A stretch of 64,000 bases of DNA from NCBI RefSeq assembly GCF_016481275.1, contig NZ_JAEMNW010000009.1, positions 120,002 to 184,001 of the forward strand, read 5' to 3'. Positions within the stretch are counted from its first letter, which is position 1, and the number at the start of each line of letters is the position of its first letter. The notes below the pieces were generated by a model. The model had not been told where the DNA came from. It searched no databases and saw nothing but the letters and a program-made list of their open reading frames with translations. This document shows, one piece after another, positions 9,192-18,257 of this stretch. Source of the DNA: Antrihabitans auranticaus. GTDB lineage: Bacteria; Actinomycetota; Actinomycetes; Mycobacteriales; Mycobacteriaceae. The translations under genes and the position numbers were made by a program.

Positions 9192-10499
9192 ATGTCGGAG
9201 CCGATCGTCATCCTCACGTACGGCACTCGAGGTGATGTGCAGCCGTGCGTCACGCTGGGCCGGCATCTCCGCGCTCGCGGCCACGAGGTCCGGGTCGTCA
9301 CCAATCCGCGGTACGCGTCGATGGTCGCAGCTGCGGGATTGATGCACTTTCCATTCGGGCTCGACATCGACGGGTTGCTCGAAACAGTCGACTGGTCGAC
9401 CTGGCACGCGGGCACGGGAAACGGTCCGGTGACGAAGCGTTCGCTGGAACTCCTCACGTCCGCGCTCGACGAGCGGATGGCGGAACTCGACGCGGCGTGC
9501 GTCGGCGCACGGGCAATCCTCAGTCCGACGTGGGGCGGAGTCAGCCACTACGGCGCGGACAGCCGCGGCATTCCATCCGCATACCTGCATGTGCAGCCGT
9601 GGGAACCGACCCGTGCCTTCCCGAATATCTGGGTGTCGTCGAACCGTTCCCTCGGTGGCAGGCTCAATCGCGCGAGTCATTCACTTGCCGCGCAGGTCCA
9701 TTGGAAGGCGGTGCGCGAACCGATCAACAGGTGGCGCAACGCAACTCGCGGACTTCCGCCGTTGCCGAAGAAGGCGTCCGAGGTGCTGGCGGCGCGTGCG
9801 CCCGCGCCCGTACTGTGTGGCTTCAGCGAGCACGTCGTGCCACGTCCGCACGACTGGAGCGAGAATGTCCACGTAACCGGCTATTGGCATGCCGATTCGG
9901 CGGGAACCTGGGCACCGCCGACCGAACTTGCCGCGTTCCTCGACGCAGGCGACCCGCCGGTATACGTCGGTTTCGGTAGTTGGCTACCAGGCGATCCCGT
10001 CGACCTGTATCGAATCATCGTTGCCGCCCTGCGCAAGGCGGGCGTTCGCGGAATTGTGCACGTCGGGAGCGAAACCGGCGACCACGGGAGGTTCGGCAAC
10101 GACATGTTCGCCACCAGCTTCGTCCCGTACGACTGGCTCTTCTCGCGTACTGCAGCCGTTGTGCACCACGGCGGCGCGGGGACAACGGGATTGGCTTTGC
10201 GTGCGGGCGTTCCCAACGTCGTGTGCCCCTTCTACGGCGATCAGATGTTCTGGGCGGCACGGGTACACGCCCTCGGAGCCGGCCCGAAGCCTGTGCCGAT
10301 CAAGGGACTCAGCGCAGAGACGCTGTCGGGTGCAATCCGTTCCGCGTTGAGCGACAGCCGCATTCGCGCGAAAGCCGCAGCATTGGGAGCAGCAATGCGC
10401 AGGGAGAACGGCGCGACGCTCGCATGCGACATCGTCGAGAATTGGCTCGCGGCGAACGCGCCGAAGCCGACCGAAGTCGTGGGATCGGAAGCGAAATGA
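9192..10499 (+). CDS. GT1-family glycosyltransferase, sterol-glucosyltransferase/GtfB-like
   Basis: 435 residues. The N-terminus ILTYGTRGDVQPCVTLGRHLRARGHEV is the typical start of the sterol 3-glucosyltransferase and vancomycin-type (GtfB) group. The C-terminal donor site has VYVGFGSW, a DWLF segment and VVHHGGAGTTGLALRAGVP. It is distinct from the two mutually similar glycosyltransferases at 5098 and 10496, so the operon product probably carries more than one sugar. The RBS AAAGGAG stands 7-8 bases before the ATG. Its stop overlaps the next start (ATGA). Confidence 0.87.
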   Translation: MSEPIVILTYGTRGDVQPCVTLGRHLRARGHEVRVVTNPRYASMVAAAGLMHFPFGLDIDGLLETVDWSTWHAGTGNGPVTKRSLELLTSALDERMAELDAACVGARAILSPTWGGVSHYGADSRGIPSAYLHVQPWEPTRAFPNIWVSSNRSLGGRLNRASHSLAAQVHWKAVREPINRWRNATRGLPPLPKKASEVLAARAPAPVLCGFSEHVVPRPHDWSENVHVTGYWHADSAGTWAPPTELAAFLDAGDPPVYVGFGSWLPGDPVDLYRIIVAALRKAGVRGIVHVGSETGDHGRFGNDMFATSFVPYDWLFSRTAAVVHHGGAGTTGLALRAGVPNVVCPFYGDQMFWAARVHALGAGPKPVPIKGLSAETLSGAIRSALSDSRIRAKAAALGAAMRRENGATLACDIVENWLAANAPKPTEVVGSEAK

Positions 10500-11680
10500 G
10501 CCGGTTCATGTTCGTGGTCCCACCACTTGCCGCGCACGTTCATCCGACTTCGGCGGTCGGGCTCGAGCTGCTGCAGCGCGGTCACGACGTGGCCTGGGTA
10601 GGTCACCAGGATCAGATCGCATCGATGTTGCCTGCGGGTGTGGACATCATCGACGTGGGCGAAGACTCGCCGCACCCGGCCGGATTCAGCAATTGGGCCG
10701 AGTCCCTGGAGGTTCGGCGCATGGAAATGCGCGGAGTCGTCGCGTTCCGATTCCTCTGGGAGGAATTTCTCGTTCCACTCGCGGCGTCGATGGTTCCGGG
10801 AATCGAGAAGGCGGTCAGCAATTTCGCGCCCGATGTGCTCGCCGTCGATCAGCACACCGTCGGTGGCGCCGTCGTCGCACGCCAGCACGACCTGCCCTGG
10901 GCAACTATGGCGATCATGTCCGCCGAACTTGTGGACCCACTTCCGGGCAAGCTGCAGGACTGGGTCCGGCAGCAACTCGACGGACTGTGGCGCCAATTCG
11001 GCGACGGGGGAGTAGGTGTGCCGCTGACCGCGGACCTGCGTTTCTCCGACCGGCTCGTCGTCGCGTTCACAAGCGAGGCACTCGTCGGCTCGGTGGACCG
11101 CTTTCCCGACTTCTACAAATTCGTCGGACCGTCGATCGCGCCCCGAACCGGCGAATTCCCCTGGGAGTGGCTGGATCCCAACCGTGAGCACGTGCTGCTC
11201 TCGCTCGGCACAGTGAGCGGTCCGATCGGCGAGCGATTTCTCGACACGGCGATCGAAGCGGTCGCCGAGTTGGGTGACCGTCTGCAACTGATTGTGGTTG
11301 CGCCACCACGCACAATTCAGTCGAACGCTTCTCATGTGCTCGTGCGCAATTGGGTGCCTTATCTCGAGTTGCTCCCGCACCTGGATGCGATCGTCTGCCA
11401 TGCCGGACACACGACGACGTGTGAAGCGCTTGCCCACGGTGTGCCATTGGTGATGGCACCGATCCGCGACGACCAACCCGTGGTCGCGTGGCAAGTCGAG
11501 AACGCCGGGGCTGGGCTGCGTGTGAAGTTCGGTAGGGTCCGCCCGCCAGAGGTGCGGGACGCATTACTGAGAGTGCTCGACGACGCGTCATTCCGCGAAG
11601 CGGCCCGTCGGATCAAGGAATCGTTCACAGCGGCCGGAGGTGCTGCGGCCGCAGCCGATCATCTGGAGAGAATGTTATGA
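10496..11680 (+). CDS. GT1-family glycosyltransferase (second copy, paralogue of 5098-6306)
   Basis: 394 residues, GT-B fold. It begins FMFVVPPLAAHVHPTSAVG, has LLSLGTVSG at the domain boundary, and carries VCHAGHTTTCEALAHGVPLVMAP as donor signature. The same blocks occur in the first copy (WEEFLVPL, GEFPWEWLD, RDDQPV), so the two genes arose by duplication. It is coupled to its neighbours by ATGA on both sides. It probably adds a second sugar or acts on a different hydroxyl. Confidence 0.87.
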   Translation: MSRFMFVVPPLAAHVHPTSAVGLELLQRGHDVAWVGHQDQIASMLPAGVDIIDVGEDSPHPAGFSNWAESLEVRRMEMRGVVAFRFLWEEFLVPLAASMVPGIEKAVSNFAPDVLAVDQHTVGGAVVARQHDLPWATMAIMSAELVDPLPGKLQDWVRQQLDGLWRQFGDGGVGVPLTADLRFSDRLVVAFTSEALVGSVDRFPDFYKFVGPSIAPRTGEFPWEWLDPNREHVLLSLGTVSGPIGERFLDTAIEAVAELGDRLQLIVVAPPRTIQSNASHVLVRNWVPYLELLPHLDAIVCHAGHTTTCEALAHGVPLVMAPIRDDQPVVAWQVENAGAGLRVKFGRVRPPEVRDALLRVLDDASFREAARRIKESFTAAGGAAAAADHLERML

Positions 11681-13566
11681 ACCCCTTCCCGAAATCCGCG
11701 TGGCTGCCGGCGAGTGTCGCAGTCGGTGTGCTGATCAACGGCATTCGGCTGCGCCGCCGGTTGCGTGCGCTGCCGACGCTTACTCCTGCGGGCGCAGAAG
11801 CGTCGCCGAACGTCCGCGTCGTCACCGCCGAGGGTGTGAGCGTCGCGGAACCGGTCCGGCAGGCGGCCGCCGAGTACGCCCGAGCCGAAGGGCTCGCCGT
11901 GCTCGATCTGATTCCACCCGATCTACCGGTCGCGTCCGCGATGCACCTTGCCGCGGCGGTGGACCCGAAGACCTATCGCAGCAATCGACTAGCGATGCCC
12001 TGCAGCGCTTTCCAAGCCTCGATCGCGACCGAAGACGTCCTCGGCCGAATGCAGACGCCGGCTGTCGACGGGCTTGGCCCGATCGAGATGGCGCAGTTCG
12101 CGCTTGCGGCCAAGCGGCACGCGCCGGCCGGAGCGGATCTCGCAATCGCGCCCGGACTCTCTGCCGTGCCGGCCTCGGACGACACGCGTCGTGCCACCTT
12201 CGACGTGCTCGGCTATAAGGTGCCGGTCGTCCTGGCACCGGCTGTCCTGCGAAATGTGTTGTTGGCAACCGGTTTCGCGCTCAACCCAGGCTGGGCCGCT
12301 GTCGCACTGGCAGCGTATTGGGCACAGCCGTATCTCGTGCTTTCGGGCGGCCCGATCCGCCCACGCGACCTGCACAGAGCAGCATTGACCCGGCCCCTCA
12401 CAGAACCACTGAGCTGGATCGGCTTTGCGCGGGGCGGAACACGAACACAGGAGTGGAAGCAGATGACCGACGCGGCGCTTGCCGATGCTCGGGCGGGCTA
12501 CACGCGCGATCTCGAGGACGGCATCGAGCGGTTCTTCCTCCCGCCGCGAACGGATTGCCCGTGGTGCCGCTCGACGGCCCTGTCGCAGTATCTGGTGACT
12601 CCGGACCTCGCCCAGCGCAAGCCGGGAACCTTTCGTTTGGACCGTTGCGACGATTGCCGCCATATCTTCCAGAACCCAAGGCTCACAATCGCTGGGCTCG
12701 ACTTTTACTACCGGGACAGCTACGACGGCCTCGGCCAGGCATCGAACGAGTTCGTGCTGTCGATGGCTGGGCCCACCTACAAGGCGCGCGCCGACATGGT
12801 GGCGGCGGTGACCACGCCGAAATCGTGGCTCGACGTCGGCCTCGGCCACGGGCATTTCTGCAACGTGGCACAAGGAGTGTGGCCGGAAACGACATTCGAC
12901 GGACTCGACATGAGTGACAACGTCGATGAGGCACAGCGCCGTTCCTGGATCTCCCACGGCTACCGCGGCCAATTCTGCGAACTCGTGCCGGAGCTGGCCG
13001 GGCGCTACGACGTGATCAGCATGAATCACTACCTGGAGCACACGCTCGACCCGTACGCCGAGATCGATGCGGCCGCGCAGGTGCTGGCTCCTGGCGGGCA
13101 TCTGCTGATCGAGGTCCCGGATCCGGAATGGCCGCTCGCACGTGTGCTCGGCCGGTACTGGCTCGGTTGGTCACAACCGCAGCACCTGCACATGTTTCCG
13201 ATCGAGAACCTGAAGACCGCCCTCCGAGAGCGCGGTTTCACAGTTGTGGCGCAGGAGCGGGGTAACGCGCACATGCCGCTGGACTTCGGTTGCTCGGTGA
13301 CCTTCGGAATCGGCAGGGTGACGCCGAACATGTCGGCGTGGTCGCCGACGACGGCGTCGATGCCGAGGCAGTTGCAGCGCGCAGCGACGTGGGCGGCCGC
13401 ATCACCGCTGCTCGCGGCGGCAGGCATCGCGGATGTGGTCTTGTACTCGGCAATTCGGCATCGCGGCCGGAGTAACGCTTACCGGTTGCTGGCACGAATC
13501 GACTCCGTGGCGCCGGAGAGCCTATCCCACCCGGTCCTGCGCGAATCCCTACCGGTCGGCGGCTAG
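11677..13566 (+). CDS. Large SAM-dependent methyltransferase with N-terminal domain and zinc-binding motif (second copy)
   Basis: 629 residues, paralogous over its full length to the gene at 7311. It shares the N-terminal domain, a hydrophobic stretch around residues 190-225, the CPWC...CDDC four-cysteine motif, HIFQNPRLT, a YYRDSYDG segment and the methyltransferase core (LDVGLGHGHF, FDGLDMSDN, DVISMNHYLEH, GGHLLIEVPDPE). It is the last gene of the coupled operon visible here. No strong terminator hairpin was seen after its stop. Two copies suggest two methylation positions. Confidence 0.8.
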   Translation: MNPFPKSAWLPASVAVGVLINGIRLRRRLRALPTLTPAGAEASPNVRVVTAEGVSVAEPVRQAAAEYARAEGLAVLDLIPPDLPVASAMHLAAAVDPKTYRSNRLAMPCSAFQASIATEDVLGRMQTPAVDGLGPIEMAQFALAAKRHAPAGADLAIAPGLSAVPASDDTRRATFDVLGYKVPVVLAPAVLRNVLLATGFALNPGWAAVALAAYWAQPYLVLSGGPIRPRDLHRAALTRPLTEPLSWIGFARGGTRTQEWKQMTDAALADARAGYTRDLEDGIERFFLPPRTDCPWCRSTALSQYLVTPDLAQRKPGTFRLDRCDDCRHIFQNPRLTIAGLDFYYRDSYDGLGQASNEFVLSMAGPTYKARADMVAAVTTPKSWLDVGLGHGHFCNVAQGVWPETTFDGLDMSDNVDEAQRRSWISHGYRGQFCELVPELAGRYDVISMNHYLEHTLDPYAEIDAAAQVLAPGGHLLIEVPDPEWPLARVLGRYWLGWSQPQHLHMFPIENLKTALRERGFTVVAQERGNAHMPLDFGCSVTFGIGRVTPNMSAWSPTTASMPRQLQRAATWAAASPLLAAAGIADVVLYSAIRHRGRSNAYRLLARIDSVAPESLSHPVLRESLPVGG

Positions 13567-13634
13567 CCGGCGAGGCCGAACATCCGGCGCACCCAGGCGA
13601 GAATTGCGTCCGGCACCAAGATCAAATCGGCCAC
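13563..13634 (-). CDS. Putative 23-residue microprotein
   Basis: A short frame reading antisense into the end of the methyltransferase gene. GTG at 13634 is preceded by GAGGAG five bases upstream, a very good ribosome site. The peptide (VADLILVPDAILAWVRRMFG plus LAG) is amphipathic and ends with the basic-hydrophobic segment WVRRMFGLAG. The stop TAG overlaps the stop of the upstream operon's last gene. No function is known to me. The case rests on the ribosome site and the composition, so it could be chance. Confidence 0.4.
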   Translation of the reverse strand: MADLILVPDAILAWVRRMFGLAG

Positions 13635-13695
13635 GAGTACTCCTCGGCTAGATCGGTCATGCTCGACGCTCGAACTCTACAGACACCGTGACGTC

Positions 13696-14250
13696 CTACG
13701 GGCAGTCGTCGTCCCAGTAATTGCGACCGACGTAGGGCGGACCGAGCCTGCCGTCGTCGACGGCGAACGAGAGGAACTCCAGCGGGTTCGAGGTGCCGAT
13801 GGGTTGCACGATGAATCCGTCGAACGGTCCGGCTGCGATGGCATGATCGCCTTCGTATTCCGCCCGGAGTTGGTCCGGGGTGGATCCGTCGCCGATGCCG
13901 CGATCGGTGAGCGTGCCGGCGGGGGTCTCTATCCCGATGACTCGTCCCGACTGATCCGCAACGTAGACGGTTCCGGCTGTCGGACCCGACAGAACCGTGC
14001 AGGGATACGGGTCTGCATGGGTCTGCTCGTACTGGGTTTCCGCCAGTGCTGCGGTGGCTTCGGTCAACGTCATTCCCACCAGGACGGGACCGAATCCGAG
14101 CGCCGTGGCGACGGGTTTACCAGGTGGTGCGGACGGCGAGGTCGCCGATGGCGAACTGCTTTCCGCCTCCGATCCGGCATCCTCCGAACTACACCCGGCA
14201 AGGACTGCCAACGCGGACAGCGAGACTGCCAAAAGACGCATACTCGGCAT
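13696..14250 (-). CDS. Secreted lipoprotein of unknown function
   Basis: 184 residues. The N-terminus has a lipoprotein signal peptide ending in LAGC (Cys near residue 19), followed by a low-complexity Ser/Ala/Glu/Pro linker of about 25 residues typical of actinobacterial lipoproteins. The mature part (about residues 50-184) has two further cysteines (YPCTVL and the C-terminal DDDCP) and no domain I can name. The real start may be the second Met (14241), three codons in. It is probably anchored on the outer face of the plasma membrane. Confidence 0.75.
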   Translation of the reverse strand: MPSMRLLAVSLSALAVLAGCSSEDAGSEAESSSPSATSPSAPPGKPVATALGFGPVLVGMTLTEATAALAETQYEQTHADPYPCTVLSGPTAGTVYVADQSGRVIGIETPAGTLTDRGIGDGSTPDQLRAEYEGDHAIAAGPFDGFIVQPIGTSNPLEFLSFAVDDGRLGPPYVGRNYWDDDCP

Positions 14251-14326
14251 AGGCGGAACGCTACCTGCGCCGCCGATCGAATGGGTCGAGTTCAGGTGTT
14301 CCTATCGGCCTCGGTGGGCATCGTCC

Positions 14327-15811
14327 TCAGGTTGCGGTGACCACTCGGTCACGCCCACCTCGTTTTGCTTGGTAAAGCGCGTTGTCGGCGCGACCGAGGA
14401 CGGCGTCGACGTTGTCGCCGGGACGAACGACCGCGACCCCGGCGCTGATCGTGATCGCGACTGTGCCGGGCTGGTCCTCTTTGCGATGCTGATTCGCGAC
14501 CGCGGCACGAAGTCGATCGGCGAAGCGGCCCGCTGCCTCTACGGTCGTCTCTGGAAGCACGATCGCGAACTCTTCGCCGCCGATGCGCGCGGCCAGATCG
14601 CTGTCGCGCACCAACCCAGCGCAGGTTTCGGCGATGGTGATCAACACCAAATCTCCTGCGGCATGGCCGTATTCGTCGTTGATCTGTTTGAAGTGGTCGA
14701 TATCGAAAATGACTGCGGCAAGCGTCTGCCCGGAGTGCGCGGCATGCGCGAGCTGTTGTTCGAGGCGTTCGACGAAGTACCGCCGATTTGCCAGTGGCAC
14801 CAGCGGGTCCTGGCGGGCAAGCTGCTCCAGCCGCGCGACCAGAAGTCGGCGTTCTTCGAACATCGCGAAGAGCATCAACGAGAAGACGCATGCGGTGGCG
14901 ACGAAGAACCCGACATAGGTGAGCCGGTCGGCAACGCTGAGGTGTGACAGGAAACCTCGCCCCGAGGCGCCCGCCCAGATCACAGCCGGAGTGATCAACA
15001 CGTTCGCTGTCGTGACCCCGCGCAGCCCTCTGCGTAGTCCGATCCAGACGAGCAGGGGATAGGTCACGCCGAGCATCAGCAGCGGGTGAATCGGTAGCGC
15101 GATCGCCAGCATCCCGATCGCACCGATCGCGATCGCACTGGCAGCGAGATCCGATCGATTGTCCGGTCGCCGGGAGATACCTGCAGTGGTCCAAGCGAGG
15201 ATCAGCGGAGCGATGAGGATCTGCCCGACCGAATTGCCGATCCACCAGTGGATCCACGCCGACGGCACCAGATCGAAACTCGGCAAAGGCTTTTGGATGC
15301 CCTGAATCCACCAGGGCTCCCAGCTCGCGGGAATTGCGTCAGCCGGGATAGCCCCGAGCGCCCACAGTACGGCCACGCCGCCTGTCGCGCTGATGGGTTG
15401 CAAGACGAGAAACACCAGCGTGACGAATAGGGCAACGTCGCGGGGGCGTTCGAAGCGGCGCGATATTCGCCAATGCGCGAACAACACCGCGCCGAGCACG
15501 CATTCCAAAGAGTTCACTGCGCCGATAGCAGCGCCGCCGAGTACCGACGGACCGGACCAGATCGACAGAATCATCTGCCCGGCGAATACGCCCCATGCCA
15601 CACGCGGGCCGAACAGGATGGCGAAAGCGAGCGCAATTCCCTCTGGCGCGAACACAACGCTGGTTACGTTGCTGTGCTCGACCGATACCGAGAATGTCAG
15701 CCGTCCGAGCAACACGTAGGTCGCGGCGAGAACGACCGCGGCGACCGCCGTCCGCGCCGGATCGTCGCGCACGCGCGCGACGAAGGCTGCGACCGCGGAA
15801 TCGTTCATCAC
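14327..15811 (-). CDS. Membrane diguanylate cyclase, MASE1-GGDEF
   Basis: 494 residues. The first ~300 form a multi-pass membrane sensor with MASE1 character (LTFSVSVEHSNVTSVVFAPE and FGPRVAWGVFAGQ are typical). The C-terminal ~165 residues are a GGDEF domain with DPLVPLANRRYF, FDIDHFKQINDEYGHAAGD and the active-site GGEEF. It should make cyclic di-GMP from two GTP in response to an unknown signal at the membrane. No EAL domain is fused. A second cyclase lies at 24997. Confidence 0.92.
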   Translation of the reverse strand: MMNDSAVAAFVARVRDDPARTAVAAVVLAATYVLLGRLTFSVSVEHSNVTSVVFAPEGIALAFAILFGPRVAWGVFAGQMILSIWSGPSVLGGAAIGAVNSLECVLGAVLFAHWRISRRFERPRDVALFVTLVFLVLQPISATGGVAVLWALGAIPADAIPASWEPWWIQGIQKPLPSFDLVPSAWIHWWIGNSVGQILIAPLILAWTTAGISRRPDNRSDLAASAIAIGAIGMLAIALPIHPLLMLGVTYPLLVWIGLRRGLRGVTTANVLITPAVIWAGASGRGFLSHLSVADRLTYVGFFVATACVFSLMLFAMFEERRLLVARLEQLARQDPLVPLANRRYFVERLEQQLAHAAHSGQTLAAVIFDIDHFKQINDEYGHAAGDLVLITIAETCAGLVRDSDLAARIGGEEFAIVLPETTVEAAGRFADRLRAAVANQHRKEDQPGTVAITISAGVAVVRPGDNVDAVLGRADNALYQAKRGGRDRVVTAT

Positions 15812-15883
15812 GCGAGAATACGACGTACAGGTCCCTGGTGGCAGGCGCCGTCATCTCGGATTCGTCGGGCTAGTGTCGGTGGA

Positions 15884-16915
15884 ATGCGGGAAGTGTTCGG
15901 CGAAGAATTCGCCGGTGCGACGGGATTTCTCAATTCGGCCACGTTCGGCTTGCCGTCTCGACGGCAGAGCGAAGCGCTGCGCGCGGCGCTCAGCCGTTGG
16001 GAGACCGGGGAATTGCAGCCGACGGAGTTCGACGCCGCGGTGACGAACGCACGGGCGGCCTTCGCTCGGCTCGCCGGTGTACCGGCGGAGTCGGTGACGA
16101 TGGGCGGCAGCGTGTCGGCCCTACTCGGTCTGGTCGCTGCCGCGATACCGGACAATTCGCGTGTTGCGACGTTGGCCGGCGAATTCACCAGCGTCAGTGC
16201 ACCGTTCGAGGCGCAAGCGGCTCGCGGCGTCACTGTGACCGCACTCCTGCCGGGCGAACTCGAAGACCGGGCCGGCAATTTCGACATCGTCGCTGTCAGC
16301 CTCGTCCAGTCCGCCGACGGTTACGTGCTCGATGTCGGGCGCCTCCGTAATGCGATTCGGCACGGGCAGACGCGAGTCGTCCTCGATGTCACCCAGGCGA
16401 TGGGGTGGATGGCGCTCGATGTGGCCTGGGCAGACGTGGTCGCCGGCGGCAGTTACAAATGGCTGCTCGCGCCGCGCGGTGCCGCATGGATGGCCGTGCA
16501 GTCGACGATGGCTGGCGAACTCGTTCCGCACGCGGCGAATTGGTACTCGTCGGAAACTCCGTGGGCGAACACGTACGCGTTGCCGGCTCTGCTCGCGCGC
16601 GACGGTCGCCGCTTCGACACGTCGCCCGCGTGGTTCACACTGCTCGGCGCGGGGATCGCGATGCCCTGGCTCGCCTCGCTGGACGCAAGTGCTGTGCAGC
16701 AGCACTGCGTGGGGCTCGCGAATCAGGTTCGTAACGCGATCGGAGTGCCGCCGGCCGAGTCGGCGATCCTTCCCCTGACCGTGCCGAACGGCGAGACCCT
16801 GTTGGCAGCGGCAGGTATCCGCGCGGCCGTGCGGGCAGGTCGGGTCCGGGTCAGTTTCCATGTCTACAACACGGTCGACGACGCGGAAGCTCTGATCGCA
16901 GCACTTCGGCGGTGA
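15884..16915 (+). CDS. Class V PLP-dependent aminotransferase-fold enzyme
   Basis: 343 residues. FLNSATFGLPS is the substrate-loop start of the cysteine desulfurase/isopenicillin-epimerase branch. VLDVTQAMGW carries the PLP-binding Asp and Gln, and AGGSYKWLLAPRG carries the Schiff-base Lys (about residue 191). The start chosen is the ATG at 15884. TAGTGT stands 6-7 bases before it, as in leaderless actinobacterial genes, and no ribosome site is visible. It is convergent with the permease gene. The substrate (cysteine, kynurenine-like or other) cannot be told. Confidence 0.85.
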   Translation: MREVFGEEFAGATGFLNSATFGLPSRRQSEALRAALSRWETGELQPTEFDAAVTNARAAFARLAGVPAESVTMGGSVSALLGLVAAAIPDNSRVATLAGEFTSVSAPFEAQAARGVTVTALLPGELEDRAGNFDIVAVSLVQSADGYVLDVGRLRNAIRHGQTRVVLDVTQAMGWMALDVAWADVVAGGSYKWLLAPRGAAWMAVQSTMAGELVPHAANWYSSETPWANTYALPALLARDGRRFDTSPAWFTLLGAGIAMPWLASLDASAVQQHCVGLANQVRNAIGVPPAESAILPLTVPNGETLLAAAGIRAAVRAGRVRVSFHVYNTVDDAEALIAALRR

Positions 16916-16916
16916 G

Positions 16917-18200
16917 TCAGAAGTATCGGAGCCAGACGTATCCCCATGCCAGCGTGCTGCTGAGTGTGGTGACGATGATTCCGTATTTGGTGAACTGCCA
17001 GAACGAGATCGGGTGACCTGCGCGCTGGGCGATGCCGATCGCGACGACGTTGGCGCTGGCGGCGACCGCCGTGCCGTTGCCACCGAAACAGGCACCGAGT
17101 GCGAACGCCCACCACAGTGACTGCCCGGTTTCCGCGTCGGGTGCGTCGGCCGCCATGCCCTCCACGACGGGGGTCATGGTCGCCGTGTAGGGGATGTTGT
17201 CGATGAACGCTCCGAGGATGGCGGACCCGAAAACCAGTGCGGTGGCGGCCATGAAGTAGTTGTCACCAAAGGTCGATGCCGCGAAGTTTCCGACGGTCTC
17301 GATGACACCGGTGTGCACCAGTCCCGCGACCATCACGAACAGTCCCATGAAGAAGACCAGGGTCGGCCATTCCACTTCGGGAAGCACGTCGCCGACGTCG
17401 ATGTCGGTCACCATCAACATGGTTCCGGCACCGACCAGCGCGACGATCGACGGCGCGACGTGCAGAACCGAATGCAGGCCGAAGCCGATCACCACGAGGC
17501 CGAGGACCACCAGGGCCCGGGTCAGCAACCGCGTGTCCTTGATCGCGCGGCGTTCCTGCAGTGCCATGACCTGGTCCAGGTGCACTTCGTCACTGCGCAG
17601 TGCGGAACGAAACAGCACTCGGGTGAACAGTACGAACAGCGCGAAGACCACGATCACGGCGGGCGCCATGTGAATCAGGAAATCGTTGAACGTCAACCCT
17701 GCGCGGCTGCCGATGATGATGTTGGGTGGGTCGCCGATCAGCGTTGCGGCGCCGCCGATGTTGGACGCCAACACTTCTGCGATGAGGTAGGGCTGGGGAG
17801 CGATCCGTAGACGCGCGCACACGACGAGGGTCACCGGTGCGACGAGCATGATGATGGTGACGTTGTCGAGGACCGGCGAGGCGATCGCGGTGATCAGCAT
17901 CAGCATGACCATGAGCCGAAAAGGCTTGCCGCGGGAGCGTTTTGCTGCCCATATTGCCAGGTAGTCGAACAGTCCGGTCTGCTTGATCACGCCGACGATG
18001 ATCATCATGCCAAGCAGAAGGAAGATGACGTTCCAGTCGATGCCCTCGTGCTCGGAATAGAACACCTGCTCGCCGGGAATCAGGCCGAGCACCGCCATGA
18101 GGGCCGCCGCGACCAGGACCGTTTTGACCTTGTCTGCGCGCTCGGTTGCGATGAACCAAAAAGCGACGACGAAGATCGCCAGTGCGAGGATCGGTGCCAT
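16917..18200 (-). CDS. ArsB/NhaD-type ion permease
   Basis: 427 residues, about ten to twelve membrane segments. It matches the ArsB/NhaD superfamily with LLLGMMIIVGVIKQTGLFDYLA, NIGGAATLIGDPPNIIIGS and a C-terminal FGGNGTAVAASANVV. Members export arsenite, exchange Na+/H+ or move organic anions; no arsenic genes are nearby, so the ion is open. The gene for a CBS-domain protein lies just upstream on the same strand and could sense nucleotides or ions for the transporter. Confidence 0.85.
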   Translation of the reverse strand: MAPILALAIFVVAFWFIATERADKVKTVLVAAALMAVLGLIPGEQVFYSEHEGIDWNVIFLLLGMMIIVGVIKQTGLFDYLAIWAAKRSRGKPFRLMVMLMLITAIASPVLDNVTIIMLVAPVTLVVCARLRIAPQPYLIAEVLASNIGGAATLIGDPPNIIIGSRAGLTFNDFLIHMAPAVIVVFALFVLFTRVLFRSALRSDEVHLDQVMALQERRAIKDTRLLTRALVVLGLVVIGFGLHSVLHVAPSIVALVGAGTMLMVTDIDVGDVLPEVEWPTLVFFMGLFVMVAGLVHTGVIETVGNFAASTFGDNYFMAATALVFGSAILGAFIDNIPYTATMTPVVEGMAADAPDAETGQSLWWAFALGACFGGNGTAVAASANVVAIGIAQRAGHPISFWQFTKYGIIVTTLSSTLAWGYVWLRYF

Positions 18201-18257
18201 CGTGTTCAGCCAGTCGCCGCTGCGCCAGGCGCCGCAACCGGGTCGCCGGGCCCGGGA

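Noticed and set aside
10496..11680. Possible recent transfer of the glycosyltransferase block
   Set aside because: Third-position GC and codon use look like the neighbours; no flanking repeats or integrase were seen.
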